From assembly GCF_932526225.1 (NCBI RefSeq), contig NC_064038.1, positions 6,943,070-7,007,069 of the forward strand: a DNA stretch of 64,000 nt, read 5' to 3'. Of the stretch, positions 10,815-25,800 are shown piece by piece. The DNA is from Nematostella vectensis (lineage: Eukaryota > Cnidaria > Anthozoa > Actiniaria > Edwardsiidae). The first letter of the stretch is position 1. Every line of letters starts with the position of its first letter. The notes beneath the pieces are model-generated. The model was given only the letters and a program-made list of their open reading frames with translations. It made no database searches and was not told the origin of the DNA. The translations under genes were made by a program, and so were the position numbers.

Positions 10815-13800
10815 ATAATAGTCATCATCATCATCATTATCATCATCATAGTCATCATCATCATCAAACATAGCCATCATCATCAACATCATTATCGTCG
10901 TCGTCATCATCAACATCATCAATCATAGTCATAATCATCATCATCATTATTATCATAATTATCATCATCGTCGTCGTCGTCGTCGTCATCATCATCACCA
11001 ACATCATCATCATCATCACCATCGTTATCATCATCATCATTATCGTCATCATCAACATCATCATCAATCATAGTCATCATTATTTTGCGATTATTACGTT
11101 TGATCTAGTCAGAGTTGCATTGATATACAAAAGTCAATATTGATTAAAACAACGCTCGGATTATCCAGCTCCCCTCAACCCGCCCGATGAATTTGCGGCC
11201 GAAGGATTTAACCAGACTTGTATAAAGTTGAAGTGGAAGAAGCCTCCGGGGCGCGTCACTGGCATTTACAGTAAATACCTCATCTCCTACTGGCTATCAG
11301 GCCACGCCCCTGTGTCGAATGTAGACGTCACCAACATCACCGTTTCTGTTGACCCACGAGAAAAGGGCTCGTATACTGAGCTTATACGTGGGCTTCAGTC
11401 CGAAAGAGTGTACAGTTTTAAGATAACAGCTTTCACTGTAGACTACGGGCCGTTCAGCGATCCGGTATCAGCACTGGCCAGTGGAGGTAAGATTTCTATG
11501 TGTACAAATCACCCAGAGGGGCATTTTAAACATGCTTTCTTTAGACTATCCAGGCGCGAGTCCAGAAAGGGGTCCGTTGGGTCCGGACCCCACCCTGGTC
11601 ATGTGACGAGATAAACTCGACTCCAGTTGACCCCTTTGTTGGTAGTTAAGAAGGCTGTTAATTTCACGTCTCTATTTGGATAGAAAAAGTTTCTAGACGG
11701 ACTTAGTGATCTATTACCAGACCTAAGGATACCGATTTCAACTTAATCGATCTGTGGTCAGTGATATACTACTATGGACCCCATAGTTTTTATTTAGACA
11801 CGTCCCTACTATTAATGTACTTCAACTGACAGCCGCTACTTCCTAGCCAATTTCAGACAAACATATTTTGTTTTTGCTTGTTTGGGTTGGAAAATGTCTT
11901 CACACATAGAATGGGCCGCCATTGTGTTGTCGCAGACCGATTACGCGACCCGACAAGCCTCCATGTCGAATTTGTAAAAAAATATTTTAACGATTTGTCA
12001 TCTTAGCTTTTATAGATCTAGATGTTAACGAGGGTGACGCATTTGAATTGGTGTTTCTGTCTGTCTCAGACACCTGTGCGTTTTCTTGTGCGGAAAAAAT
12101 TATCAGATGATATTTTGGAAAATGATGGAATCATGTGCTCTCTTGCGTTTAGAAGGACATGGCAGAAATTGTTTTCAACGCCCGACCTATATTTTGTATG
12201 TTATTATCTATTAAAAATGTTGTAATGTTTGCACGATACCTCGTCCTTATTATTAACAACTCTCCCCAGTCCCTATTGAGCCACCATCCAACGTCATGTC
12301 ACACAACGGCACTTCCCAGAATCCCAAGCACACCTGCTTTATCACATGGGAAGATGTGCCCGCGCATGCCCAAAGAGGAACTCTGCTGAGTTACGTCGTA
12401 ACATATCGCCTGGCCACCAGAGACGAGAGGGTCTATACAGTTGACACGACCGTGCCGAGTTGTAATAACAGCGTGGTGATCGAAGGTCTCGAGATGTATT
12501 CCACTTACATTGTGACGGTGGCCGGATTGACAAGCTCGGGGTATGGTGTGGCTAGTGATCCAGTTTATTGCTACACCGACGGTTTAGGTAAGGACTTTGA
12601 AACCAAGTGAGAGGAACCTTAATAATAAGGAAACTATGTGAACACACAGAACACTGTCCTCATACAGCAGAACCCCTTTAATAAGGACACCATAGGGTCA
12701 CAAGGCTGTCCTCATAGAGTGGAACCCCTTTAATAAGGACACCATAGGGACACAAGACTGTCCTCATACAGCGGAACCCCTTTAATAAGGACATCATAGG
12801 GTCACAAGACTGTCCTCATAGAGTGGAACCCCTTTAATAAGGACACCATAGGGACACAAGACTATCCATATAGAGTGGAACCCCTTAAAGAAGGACACTA
12901 TGGGAACACATAGAACAGTCCTCATAGAGTGGAACCCCATTAATAAGGACACCATAGGGTCACAAGACTGTCCTCATAGAGTGGAACCCCTTAAAGAAGG
13001 ACACTATGGGAACACATAGAACAGTCCTCATAGGGAACCCCATTAATAAGGACACCATAGGGTCACAAGACTGTCCTCATAGAGTGGAACCCCTTTAATA
13101 AGGACACCATAGGGACACAAGGCTGTCCTCATATAGTGGAACCCCTTTAATAAGGACACCATAGGGACACAAGACTGTCCTCATAGAGTGGAACCCCTTT
13201 AATAAGGACACCATAGTGTCACAAGACTGTCCTCATAGAGTGGAACCCCTTAAAGAAGGACACTATGGAAACACATAGAACAGTCCTCATAGAGTGGAAC
13301 CCCATTAATAAGGACACCATAGGGTCACAAGACTGTCCTCATAGAGTGGAACCCCTTAAAGAAGGACGCTATGGAAACACGTAGAACAGTCCTCATAGAG
13401 TGGAACCCCTTTAATAAGGACACCATAGGGACACAAGACTGTCCTCATAGAGTGGAACCCCTTTAATAAGGACACCATAGGGACACAAGACTGTCCTCAT
13501 AGAGTGGAACCCCTTTAATAAGGACACCATAGGGTCACAAGACTGTCCTCATAGAGTGGAACCCCTTAAAGAAGGACACTATTGAAACACATAGAACAGT
13601 CCTCATAGAGTGGAACCCCTTTAATAAGGACACCATAGGGACACAAGACTGTCCTCATAGAGTGGAACCCCTTTAATAAGGACACCATAGGGTCACAAGA
13701 CTGTCCTCATACAGTGGAACCCCTTAAAGAAGGACACTATGAAAACACATAGAACAGTCCTCCTAGAGTGGAACCCCTTTAATAAGGACACCATAGGGAC

Positions 13801-16800
13801 ACAAGACTGTCCTCATAGAGTGGAACCCCTTAAAGAAGGACACTATGGGAACACATAGAACAGTCCTCATAGAGTGGAACCCCTTTAATAAGGACACTAT
13901 GGAAACACATAGAACAGTCCTCATAGAGTGGAACTCCTTTAATAAGGACACCATAAGGACACAAGACTGTCCTTATAGAGTGGAACCCCTTAAAGAAGGA
14001 CACTATGGAAACATATAGAACAGTCCTCATAGAGTGGAACCCCTTTAATAAGGACACCATAGGGACACAAGACTGTCCTCATAGAGTGGAACCCCTTAAA
14101 GAAGGACGCTATGGAAACACGTAGAACAGTCCTCAAGGAGTGGAACCCCTTTAATAAGGACACCATAGGGACACAAGACTGTCCTCATAGAGTGGAACCC
14201 CTTTAATAAGGACACCATAGGGTCACAAGACTGTCCTCATAGAGTGGAACCCCTTAAAGAAGGACACTATTGAAACACATAGAACAGTCCTCATAGAGTG
14301 GAACCCCTTTAATAAGGACACCATAGGGTCACAAGACTGTCCTCATAGAGTGGAACCCCTTTAATAAGGACACTATGGAAACACATAGAACAGTCCTCAT
14401 AGAGTGGAACCCCTTTAATAAGGACACTATGGAAACACATAGAACAGTCCTCATAGAGTTGAACCCCTTTAATAAGGACACTATGGAAACAAATAGAACA
14501 GTCCTCATACAGTGGAACCCCTTTATTAAGGACACCATAGGGTCATAATTATGGCAGCTTATTGATTTCCCAACAAGGGGAAGGAACATTCTATATTTAA
14601 TTTTGACGAGTATCCCATCTAAATTTTAACACACACGGATTCGATGACATTATTTCTACCGACCACAAGTTGATTAGTTTCTAACTAGACTTGAAAATCT
14701 CTAAAAAAAAAACAAAGACCAAACGCGTTGTGTACAACTTCAAGCGTTCAGACTGGACGGGACTTAATGAGTCGCTGAAGAACATCCCTTGGGACCAAGG
14801 AATGTGAACAATTACCCGTGGATAGATCACGAACTGCGTTCTTTGCTAAAAAAAAGGATGCGCAGCGTAAAAAAAGCAAACAAAACCGGATCGCTGGCTG
14901 CTGAAAGAAAATACAATGAGCTTCGACGCGCTGCGAAACAAATGCTTTCAAAAAAGAAAAAAGAGCACGACGAAAAACTAACTATCCGACAACCCAAAGC
15001 GTTTCTGGACATACGTAAAATCATGTACAACCAACAAGCCTTCGCCGAATTTTTTTCGCGATGGCCACGCCTTCGTTACAGATACCAAGAACATGGCTAA
15101 CCTGTTAAACAGATATTTCCACTCCATATTCAGCCCATCCGCCAGCGAGAAATTTGCCCACACTACCAACCGTGAGCCTGTGTTGTGTCTGGGCTCTATC
15201 AAACTCAACGTCCCTTAAGTACTGGATGTCTTAAGAAATCCAGACTCCCATAAAGCCTGTGGAACGGATCCTGGTATTCTGCTGAAAAACACCGCTCATC
15301 AAATCGCCTCATCGTTATGTCGGTTGTTTAATCTGTCGCTGTCTCTTGGATCCATTCCCGCGCTTTGGAAGGACGCAAATGTCACACCTGTGTTCAAGAA
15401 GGATGGCCCTACCCTGGCAGAAAACAACAGGCCTTTCTCCCTTCTGTGTATTCTGTCAAAAGTCCTTGAACGCTGCGTCTTCAAGCGCTGCTTCAACTTC
15501 ATTTCCCCCCATATTTACCAGCTTCAACACGGATTCCTTAAGGGAAAATCCACCGTGACGCAACTCGTCGAAGTCTATCATGACATCGTAAACAGACTAG
15601 CAGGGGGGGGGACATTGATGTCATTCACCTAGACCTTTCCAAGGCCTTTGACAAGGTCCCTCATCATCTGCTTATTTCCAAGCTGCAGCAGTATGGAGTC
15701 ACGGGTTCTCTGATGAAATGGTTTGTGTCCTACCTAACGGGAAGGCGGCAGCGTTGTCCTCGATGGTGTGTCCTCCTCTTGGCTGCCAGTGACCTCAGGG
15801 GTCCCACAAGGATCTATCCTTGGGCCCCTGTTGTTCCTAGTATATGCTAACGATATGCCTAACTACGTGCAGCAAGGCTCAAACATCGCTCTTTATGCTG
15901 TTGATTCTAAGCTCTACCGCTCTATAGACACTGCAAGTTCTTCAACCTCGTTGCAGGCTGACCTTGACTCCCTGTACAGCTGGAGTCTAGAGCACGGCAT
16001 GGAGTTTAGTGCATCTAAGTGTAAAGTGGTGCACATGTCAAAGAAGCGTTCCACCAAGCGTCCTCCGTACCCTTACCAACTATGCGGTCGCACCCTGGAT
16101 CCAGTAGCGCAGGTGACTGACCTCGGCGTTACAATTACCAAAGATCTGTCTTGGGGTCCTCACATCGAGCCTATGTGCGCAAAAGCAAACAGGGTGCTTG
16201 GACTAGTGAAGCGGGTCTGTTCTGACATCCTCGACCCAACTACAAGACAGCTGCTGTACTGCACCCTTGTTAGGCCCCACCTGGAGTATGCTTCTTGCAT
16301 TTGGTCGCCTTCGACAGGCAAGCACAAAGCTCTGATTGAGAACATCCAGCGTCGAGCATCCAAGTTTATTTTGAACTATCCTGCCGATGTTTCATACACA
16401 GAAAGGCTGACAACTCTTAAGCTCCTGCCATTAGAATATCGAAGAGACATAACCGATCTAGTTCTGTTATTTAAAATAAAAAATTGTGATGTGAGCATTA
16501 GTTTAGCTAGCCTTCTTTCTCCAGCCACGTCCCGTTAAAATACTCGAAATTACCATCCTAACAATTACCGCCTTTTTCCGCTCACAACCAAAATTATTAC
16601 AGGAATTCGTATTTCCCTAGAACTGTCAAACTTTGGAATAGTCTTCCTTCACTCATGAAATCTTGCACTACGCTTTCTTTTTTCAGCAATCATCTGACAA
16701 CTCACTATTTAGAGAAACTTGCTTCTTACCAACCTCCATAATTTCATAGAGCTTAAATTTTTGGTAATTTAATTTTTATTTTCGTTTTAGAATTTTTATT

Positions 16801-19800
16801 GTTTGTAATTTGTTGGGAAAGAATTTCAATTGGGGCTTACGCCCTGTTTTCTTCTCCCGTAACATTGTTTCTTATTTTCTTTATTTTGTTTATTTTCTGT
16901 TGTAAACCGTAGTATTTTTTGTGTGACAAAGCCAATAAACTAAACTAAAAACATTTTAAAAAAATGAATGAAGTCTCACTCCGTCTTCCTAATTTTTTTT
17001 GTAGCACCCACTGGTCACGTGACTATTTTGACAAGCTCCACCCATTCCAAGCACAGTTGCCTGATTGGCTGGGGCCCTGTGGACGAAGCTCTGCGTTATG
17101 GACAAATCCTTGGTTACAACATCACTTATAACGGAAGTGACGTCACAAATATGGTGGTTGACAGCAATACCTTAAGCGCAGTGGTCAGCGGTCTAGACGT
17201 GTTCACGCAGTATGTGTTTACCGTGAGGGCGTTCAATAAATATGGACTGGGGAACAATGCGAGCTCGACCGCGTGTCGTACTGGTGAAGGAGGTAAAAAT
17301 GCCATCTCGCTCTACCGTGATAAATCTATCATGTGGCTTATGCCTGGTGCACACTAGCGACATATCGACATAACGACATGGGCGCGCGCACTCTAATCTT
17401 CGACATAACGACATGGACATAACGACATTATGTGCATATCGTTATGTCGGGCTAAACATAGTGCCCGCGCCCATGTCGTTTGGGAATAGCGCGTAGTCAG
17501 ACACAAGCTTTGGGGGCGGTTGGTCTGGTTTTGATTGTTTGGTTTGATTGACTACGCGCTATTCCCAAACGAAGAAAGGAATTTTGGATTCTAGACGGTC
17601 GCGCAACAACGAATTTGGCTATAAAGCGGCATTGTTATCACTTTACTTCCGAAGGGCTGACGGATACCTCCACCGACAAGAGACAAAATATTTTATCAGA
17701 ATCCGCGCTATTTATCTACCCATCCGCTCTAAATTATCAGTCACATCCTCAAAGAAATTTTAAAAGGCCACAATGCTTTTATAATTTTGAAATATTTTTT
17801 GCGTTGTCCGTTAAATATAATTGGAGATTGTGTAATCGACCGGAAGTAAACTGGTGACATTGCAGTTTAATTTTGCTTCAATACCTTCAAAGAACGTGGC
17901 TTAGACCTGTTTCAGTGGTACATAACTTGCTGCCGTTTATTGCAAAACTCCCATTGGATCATTTGCTGCGTTTTCTTGAACACTTTGAAATGGATTCTGT
18001 CTGATATATTTCAACCGTTGTCCTCCAAGCTACAACGTGAAAACGGTCTAGCGAGGGCGGGTTTCACAGTCTAGCGAGGATGGGACCGTGTGCGCTATGT
18101 TTTCTTTAATATAATTCTAACCAAAATGAGCCATCCATAAAGAGACTGAGCTACATATAATGATATACATACACATTATTTTTTTATGGGGTGGGGGGGG
18201 GGGGGGGGGGGGTGGGCGCCCTAGTGTGCGTCGCCTGCGGTGTGGATGGGTTTGGGTCAAGCGGATACAATGTTGTCGCAAAGTAAGAGTTGAATCAATG
18301 TTAATCTACACTCAGGAAGCACGTGGAACTAAAATATACATAAAAGGGAATGATTCAATGAAATATGTGATAGTGATATTAAAATCCAGTACCTTACATT
18401 CATTTGTCAAGATGATCGCAGATATACATCACTTGAAGGCATACGAAAGCGCCTGACCATGAAACACTTTTCGGATCCAGATGTTTTTTGTAGGAGGACG
18501 AAAACCAGAAGCCTAGAGAAATACCCTTTGGTGCAAAGGAAAGAACAAACTAACTCATCTGTGACGTTATTGTAGTATTTTTTCACTTGAATTAATGATT
18601 GAATTAATGATCTTGACTTGGTCTTTGTGTCTCACCCAGCACCTCCAGAGATCCCACGAGACCTTGCAGTACTGTCCACAGAATGGGAGTACCGTCCAAG
18701 CGATTCATGTGAGCTGGAATGGAGTCCCGTGACATCATCCATAGCGGGCACCATGAGAGGTTACGCCATCCGAGTCTATAATACCAATGCGACAAATCCA
18801 GCAGAACAGCTCATCGCCTTATGCGTCAGCAAAACTACGTACAACTTAACAGACCTATCGCCTTTCCACATGTACAACATCTCGATATCAGCGTTCACCA
18901 CGGAGTATGGGGAATTTAGCCAATCTGTGTCCTGTCTTACGGGGGAAGCTCGTAAGTTGTGATCATAATAGTGAAACCTCAATTTATCGGAAAGTCCGTT
19001 ACGGAGAGACTTTCAGTTAAAATTGACAATGATGTTGTTGATGATGACTTCGATGACAATGATGTTGACGATGATGACTTCCATGACAATGATGTTGACG
19101 ATGATGACATTGACGACAATAATGTTGACGATGATGACTTCCATGACAATGATGTTGACGATGATGACATTGACGACAATGATGTTGACGATGATGACAT
19201 CGATGACTATAATGTTGATGATGATGACATTGATGACAATGATGTTGATGATGATGACTTCCATGACAATGATGTTGACGATGATGACATTGACGACAAT
19301 GATGTTGACGATGATGACATCGATGAAAATAATGTTGATGATGATGACATTGATGACAATGATGTTGATGATGATGACATTGATGCCAATGATGTTGATG
19401 ATGATGACATTGATGACAATGATGTTGATGATTGATGACATTGATGCCAATGATGTTGATGATGATGAAATTGATGACAATGATGTTGAGGATGATGACA
19501 TTGATGCCAATGATGTTGATGATGATGACATTGATGACAATGATGTTGATGATGATGACATTGATGACAATGATGTTGATGATGATGACATTGATGACAA
19601 TGATGTTGATGATGATGACATTGATGCCAATGATGTTGATGATGATGACATTGATGCCAATGATGTTGATGATGATAACATTGATGACAATGTTGTTGAT
19701 GATGATGTTATTGATGCCAATAATGTTGATGATGATGGCATTGATGCCAATGATGTTGATGATGATGACATTGATGACAATAATATAGATGATTATGATG

Positions 19801-22800
19801 ACATTGATAAAAATGACTAAAAGGAGGTCATTGATGATATGACGATAATGATTATAGCGATGACTACAATGGTATACTAATAATAATGATTCTTTCTCCC
19901 TTTCACAGGTCCTCATCCTCCAAACATTTCATGTCAAGCAATCGGAAGTGACTCCATAAGAATTCTGATCGAAACTATCCCCATGTCCCTGCGAAACGGG
20001 ATAATACGGGGCATCCTTGTAGAAGTTCACCAAGAAGGCATGGGCCAAGTTCTAAACAAAGAAGCCCTTTGGGCGAGCCAGTATGATGTCCATGGCCTTA
20101 AGGTTTATACGAATTACACCGTCAGGGTGGCTGCCACGACATTGTTTAGGGGAAACTTCAGCGAGGAAATCCTATGTACGACGAACGAAGGCGGTAAGTG
20201 CCGCAATAGTCTAACAGCCGCCATTTTACCATCCTAAACAAAGCATCAAGTGCGGGAAGGTATCAATTTCTAACGGATGATTTGGGAAGGTATTTTAGAT
20301 ATTTTCGATTGAATTCGGTAAATGAAGTATGAAGCTTCGTTTTTTTTTCAAAGTCTTCATCAGATACTGATACTGGCTGACAAGGTTACGTCACGAAAAA
20401 GGCTACGTAAACAGTTTTTATTATATTTTGCCAAACCAATTCTCTTTGTATATGTTTGGTAGTTATAAAGCAAAAAATAAAATATATTTTTATTATTTTA
20501 CAACGATTTGTTTTATTTGCAATAAAAATCAAGATAATTATCAGTTAGGTAATTCTACCTTAGGCTTATACCTAACAACAGCGATTAGTGAAATTTTCCC
20601 ATAGTAACGAAGTCTTCGGCGCTTTATTGTTTACTTGCCTTCTTATACGCTTCTCAGTTCCGGCTACTGCGCCACTCCTGGTCAGCGGTCATAACATTAG
20701 CGCTACATCCATCAATGTCACGTGGTCTCCCTTGAATGAGATTATTGACGGCATCCTTCGCGGGTATTCTCTTTTCTACCGAGTCAGGGGCGCTGGCAAT
20801 GACACCACATTGCACGTCAACGTGACGATAGATCGCAACACTTCCGTTATCACTGATCTACAGCCCTCTACTGAGTATCGCATAGAGGTAAGTTCAATAG
20901 ACATGGGTGTACTGCAGAGGCGTAGCAGGCCACCCTAGATTGGGTGGGGACACAATACAGAAACTTTAAGATAATATTGGGGGCACAGCCACGCCCCTAC
21001 TGAACATTTCCTTATAATTCAGGGGGTTCAGCCACGCACAAAACCACGCCCCTCCTGTCATTTCCATATAGAATATTGGGATAAGGGGGGTGCTTTACTC
21101 AGGCTATCAGAGTTCTACGACGAAAAATCATTATATTCTTCCCAATACATCATCTGTAGGGGACTGAATTTTCCTCTTCTTTATTTGACGTGTTATTGAA
21201 TCAATTTTTTTCAGGTTTCTGCGTTCACCGGTGGTGGTTACGGCCCCAAGAGTGCACCTATATTTGTATTCACCGATGGACCGCCTCCGCGTATGTACAG
21301 TTCTTTTTATACACCTACCGTAAATCATCTATTAAACGTTCTCTATCTAAAGAACGCCTCCTATCTGATGAACGCCCCCCCCCTATGCTTACAAATTTGT
21401 TTTAAACAAACCTCTTAACAAACACTCTCTCTATTAAACGCCCTCCCCCTACCCTGTCCCGCTCCTCTCCCTTCATGCTTAAAACCAAAGGAAAGAATTC
21501 CGGCAATATAAATCGAACCCTATTGCCTTCTTGCTTAATCTACGCGTGTAGCGTTTTGCTCAATGTCAATAAACACTTGTCAAGCAGGCTATAATTGAAC
21601 ATGACCCTGTTTATTTCACAGTTTATAATGAACGCCCTTCTCTAAAGGATGGTTCTCACTAGGACTAAAGCGCAAGCTTAACCGCAAACGGAAGCGCAAC
21701 ACAAGTGTAAATCGGTCAACCATAAGCGAAAGCGCAAGAAAATCAAGCAGTTGCGTTCTCTAACACTTCCTCTTGCGCTTGCGTTCGAGTAAGACTCGGA
21801 AAATAACGCGTGCTGCGCTTGCGCTTACGTCCAAGTGAGAACCAACCTTAAAGGCTGGTTCTCACTTAGACGCAAGTGCAACACCAGTGAGAATCGGTCA
21901 AACATAAGCGCAAGCTTAAGAAAATCAAGCAGTTGCGCTTGAGTTCCAGGTAGAATCGGAAAATAACGCATGCTGTGCTTGTGCTTACGTCCAAGTGAGA
22001 ACTAATGCCCTCTCTCGTTTGTTTGGTCATTTACGGTATTGCAAAAAACGTTGTCAGTGCAAACGGAAAATGGCGATTGACGAATGAAACCGAAAGGATC
22101 CAAAAATATTGTTCCAAATTCAGAAAAATATAAATCAAACCTAAGATTATCCATTGAAAGTAATGGAAATATGGTTCTGCCATCGCTTGAGTTTATTTAC
22201 CACCTTCATTTTTAGGTAACATCAATACGTATGTGCACCTTGCGGTCGTAGAAATGCCATTCGCCATTTGCGCTGACAACCTTTATTAAAATGGCGAGAA
22301 CCTGGAAGTCTGCGAGCACACCCAAATTTCCAAACACCATTTGGCTGTTACATGGCATTTTAAATGTGTCAAAAACGCCTTGCTGCATTTTTGACAATAA
22401 TGTTTCCATTTGATTAACCATTCTAGCGCCAAAGGTCGTCCCAACAGATATTACTGAGACGAAGACAGCAACAACCTCGAGATCATGCGCAATCACTTGG
22501 ATACTAGACCCCGGCGAGGAGAGAGGTCTGGATGGCTACAACATCTACTGGCGCCGCGCGGATTCTAACGCCAGCGCGTGGCAGCAGTTCAGAGTGGAGA
22601 GTCTTAACACGAGTTATGACTTAACCGGGCTTGAGGAATACACGGAGTACATGATCCGTGTGTCGCTCTTTAACTTGGGCGGCCAAGGGAATCTAAGCGA
22701 AGTACTGACGTGTACGACTAAGCAGGACGGTGAGTTGTATATGGGGTTTTTTTTAATTCCGATGGCGCGACGAACGAGTGCCGAACGGCGTCGCTCATTT

Positions 22801-25800
22801 CTGCTCATCACCGCAACTCCGATGACGCGACGAATGAATGCCAAACGGCGTCGCGCATTTCTATTCGGCCTATTATCAAAGGATAGAACATCACCAAAAA
22901 TCCGATGGCGCCACGAACGAATACCGAACGGCGTCGCGCATTTCTATTCGGCCTATTATCAGAGGATTAGGCACCACCGAAATTCCGATACCGCGACGAA
23001 CGAATCAGAGGATCGTACACTACCGAAACTCCGATGGCACATCAAACGAATGCCGAACAGCGTCGAGAATTTCTACTCCGCCTATTATCAGAGGATCCGT
23101 ACACATCCGAAATTCCGATGGCGCGACGAACGTATACTGAACGGCGTCGCGTATTTAAACTCGGCCAATCATCAGGACTCTAACTAGACTTGATTCTTAC
23201 ACGCAGGGTTTCGGCCCCGAAAAGTTAAAAACAATGTTTTTTTTCAATAGCAAAATTACTAGGTATGGAACAAACTGTGACCAAGGAATATAAAAAAAAC
23301 CGGCGAATAGCACGGAATATTTTTTATTTAAAGAGTGTTTTGTTTCTTTTTTATTATGTGTGTAACCCTTGCCAATTAAGTGGCATGTTTCTCGCTGTAT
23401 CCCACAGGGCCTAGCGCGCCTCCACAAAACGTGACTGCAACAGTCACAAGCCCCAACGCGATAATCATCTCATTTGGCAAGATTCCCTCCCAAGACGAGA
23501 ACGGGATCGTCCAGTACTATCGCATCTGTGTTTACGAGAAGGAGCTTGGTATCACCTTCATGCAGTGCATTCAGGTGAATAATACCGCAAAAGGGACCAG
23601 GAGAAGGAGAGAAGTGGCGTTTGATATGTACTCGAAGGCTTTAACTGGTCTTAAACCACACACTGAGTACGTAATACAAGTACATGGACACACAATCAAG
23701 GATGGGGTATACAGCGACCCCATTACCATCACCACCGATGAAGATGGTGAGTAAATACAAAATAATGGCATGAAATTTACCAATTCTCAATATATAAGCT
23801 CAAGATTCCGCATACACGAAGTTCCTCTGACCAAAAGCTTAAACCCAAATTTTAAAGAAATTTAGAAAATATGAAATTTAGATACTAGCGAGCAAAGTTG
23901 GCTTAATTTCTGATCAGAGCCCGACTTCTCCCTAAAAACGAGGAGAATTCATACTTTGAACATTTAAAATCCCTTAGAAAAAACACTTTTTGATATTTTG
24001 GTTTACATAACATTAGGAACCTCTATGCAAAAACTCAAGCTTACCGAAGTTAACCAGACCTTATTTTGGGAAAACTTGCTATTTTTTGCTCTGTCTAAAA
24101 GACATGCATTTGTCAAGCTCACGGTATAATATACACACTCGTAAGATACATTCATCGAGAGTGCAGATACAAACATACATTTGTCAAGCTCAGGGTAGAA
24201 TATCACACTCGTAAGATACATTCATCAAGACTGCAGATACAACCTAGTCTAGGCATACGAAGGAACTTCAGACAACCACTATACAACTCATGCATGACCA
24301 TGGACCACACTTAAGATCGAAATTGTTGGTTTTTGTGGAGGGACGAAAACTTGAGAAGTATGAGAAAACTCCTTGACGCTAAGGCGAAAACCTTATTTTC
24401 TCACGTCTGAAATGGGAATAAAACTCGGAACCCAGTGATGAGAGCACAGGCACTAAAAAGATTGAAGCTTTGCCAACTGTGCCTTTAGTATCCCATTCGA
24501 AAAAGATCTCATCTCCACTTCTTTCTGCTGACATCCGCGACTAGCATGGTCCCCTTGGCATAGCAAAGTGCGGTTAAGACCCAGTTATGGTTCATTAGAA
24601 CGCAGGCGGAACATTTGATCAAAATAGTGTCCGAAACAGTGTCCTTTCTTGTCCCACCTTGTGGTTCCGTCTCATACCATGGGTTACTGTTCTTTCATTG
24701 TCTTAAAATATCTCTGTCGCACCATGGCATACCATGTCGAACCGTAGTAGGTCGTGTCATATCTTACCCTATCGCACCTTGTCGTGTCATTTCTTACCCT
24801 ACCGCACCTTGTCGTGGCATATCTTACCCTGTCGTGCTGTATTTTACCCTGTCGCACCTTGTCGTGTCATATTTTACCCTGTCGTGCTATATCTTTCCCT
24901 GTCGCACCTTGTCGTGTCATATCTTACCCTGTCGTGCTGTATCTTACCCTGTCGCACCTTTTTGTGTCATTTCTTACCCTACCGCACCTTGTCGTGCTAT
25001 TCTTACCCTGTCGCACATTGTCGTGTCATATCTTACCCTGTCGTGCTTTATCTTACCCTGTCGCACCTTGTCGTGGCATATCTTACCCTGTCGTGCTATA
25101 TCTTTCCCTGTCGCACCTTGTCGTGTCATATCTTACCCTGTCGTGCTATATCTTACCCTGTCGCACCTTGTCGTGTCATATCTTACCCTGTCGCACCTTG
25201 TCGTGTCATATCTTACCCTGTCGTTTCATATCTTACCCTGTCGCACCTTGTCGTGTCATATCTTACCCTGTCGTGTCATATCTTACCCTGTCGCACCTTG
25301 TCGTGTCATATCTTACCCTGTCGTGTCATATCTTACCCTGTCGCACCTTGTCGTGTCATATCTTACCCTGTCGTGTCATATCTTACCCTGTCGCACCTTG
25401 TCGTGTCATATCTTACCCTGTCGTGTCATATCTTACCCTGTCGCACCTTGTCGTGTCATATCTTACCCTGTCGCACCTTGTCGTGTCATATCTTACCCTG
25501 TCGTTTCATATCTTACCCTGTCGCACCTTGTCGTGTCATATCTTATACCCTGTCGTGCTATATCTTTCCCTGTCGCACCTTGTCGTGTCATATCTTACCC
25601 TGTCGTGTCATATCTTACCCTGTCGCACCTTGTCGTGTCACATCTTACCCTGTCGTGTCATATCTTACCCTACCGCACCTTTTCGTGTCATATCTTACCC
25701 TGTCGCACCTTGTCGTGCTATATCTTACCCTGTCGCACCTTGTCGTGTCATATCTTACCCTGTCGTGCTATATCTTTTCCTGTCGCACCTTGTCGTGTCA

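Noticed and set aside
10504..10818. Met/Asp/His-rich ORFs on both strands
   Set aside because: Pure translation of an (ATC)n microsatellite.
19017..19916. 299-residue minus ORF and 265-residue plus ORF
   Set aside because: Both are translations of the 30-bp GAT-rich array, which has no stops in several frames.
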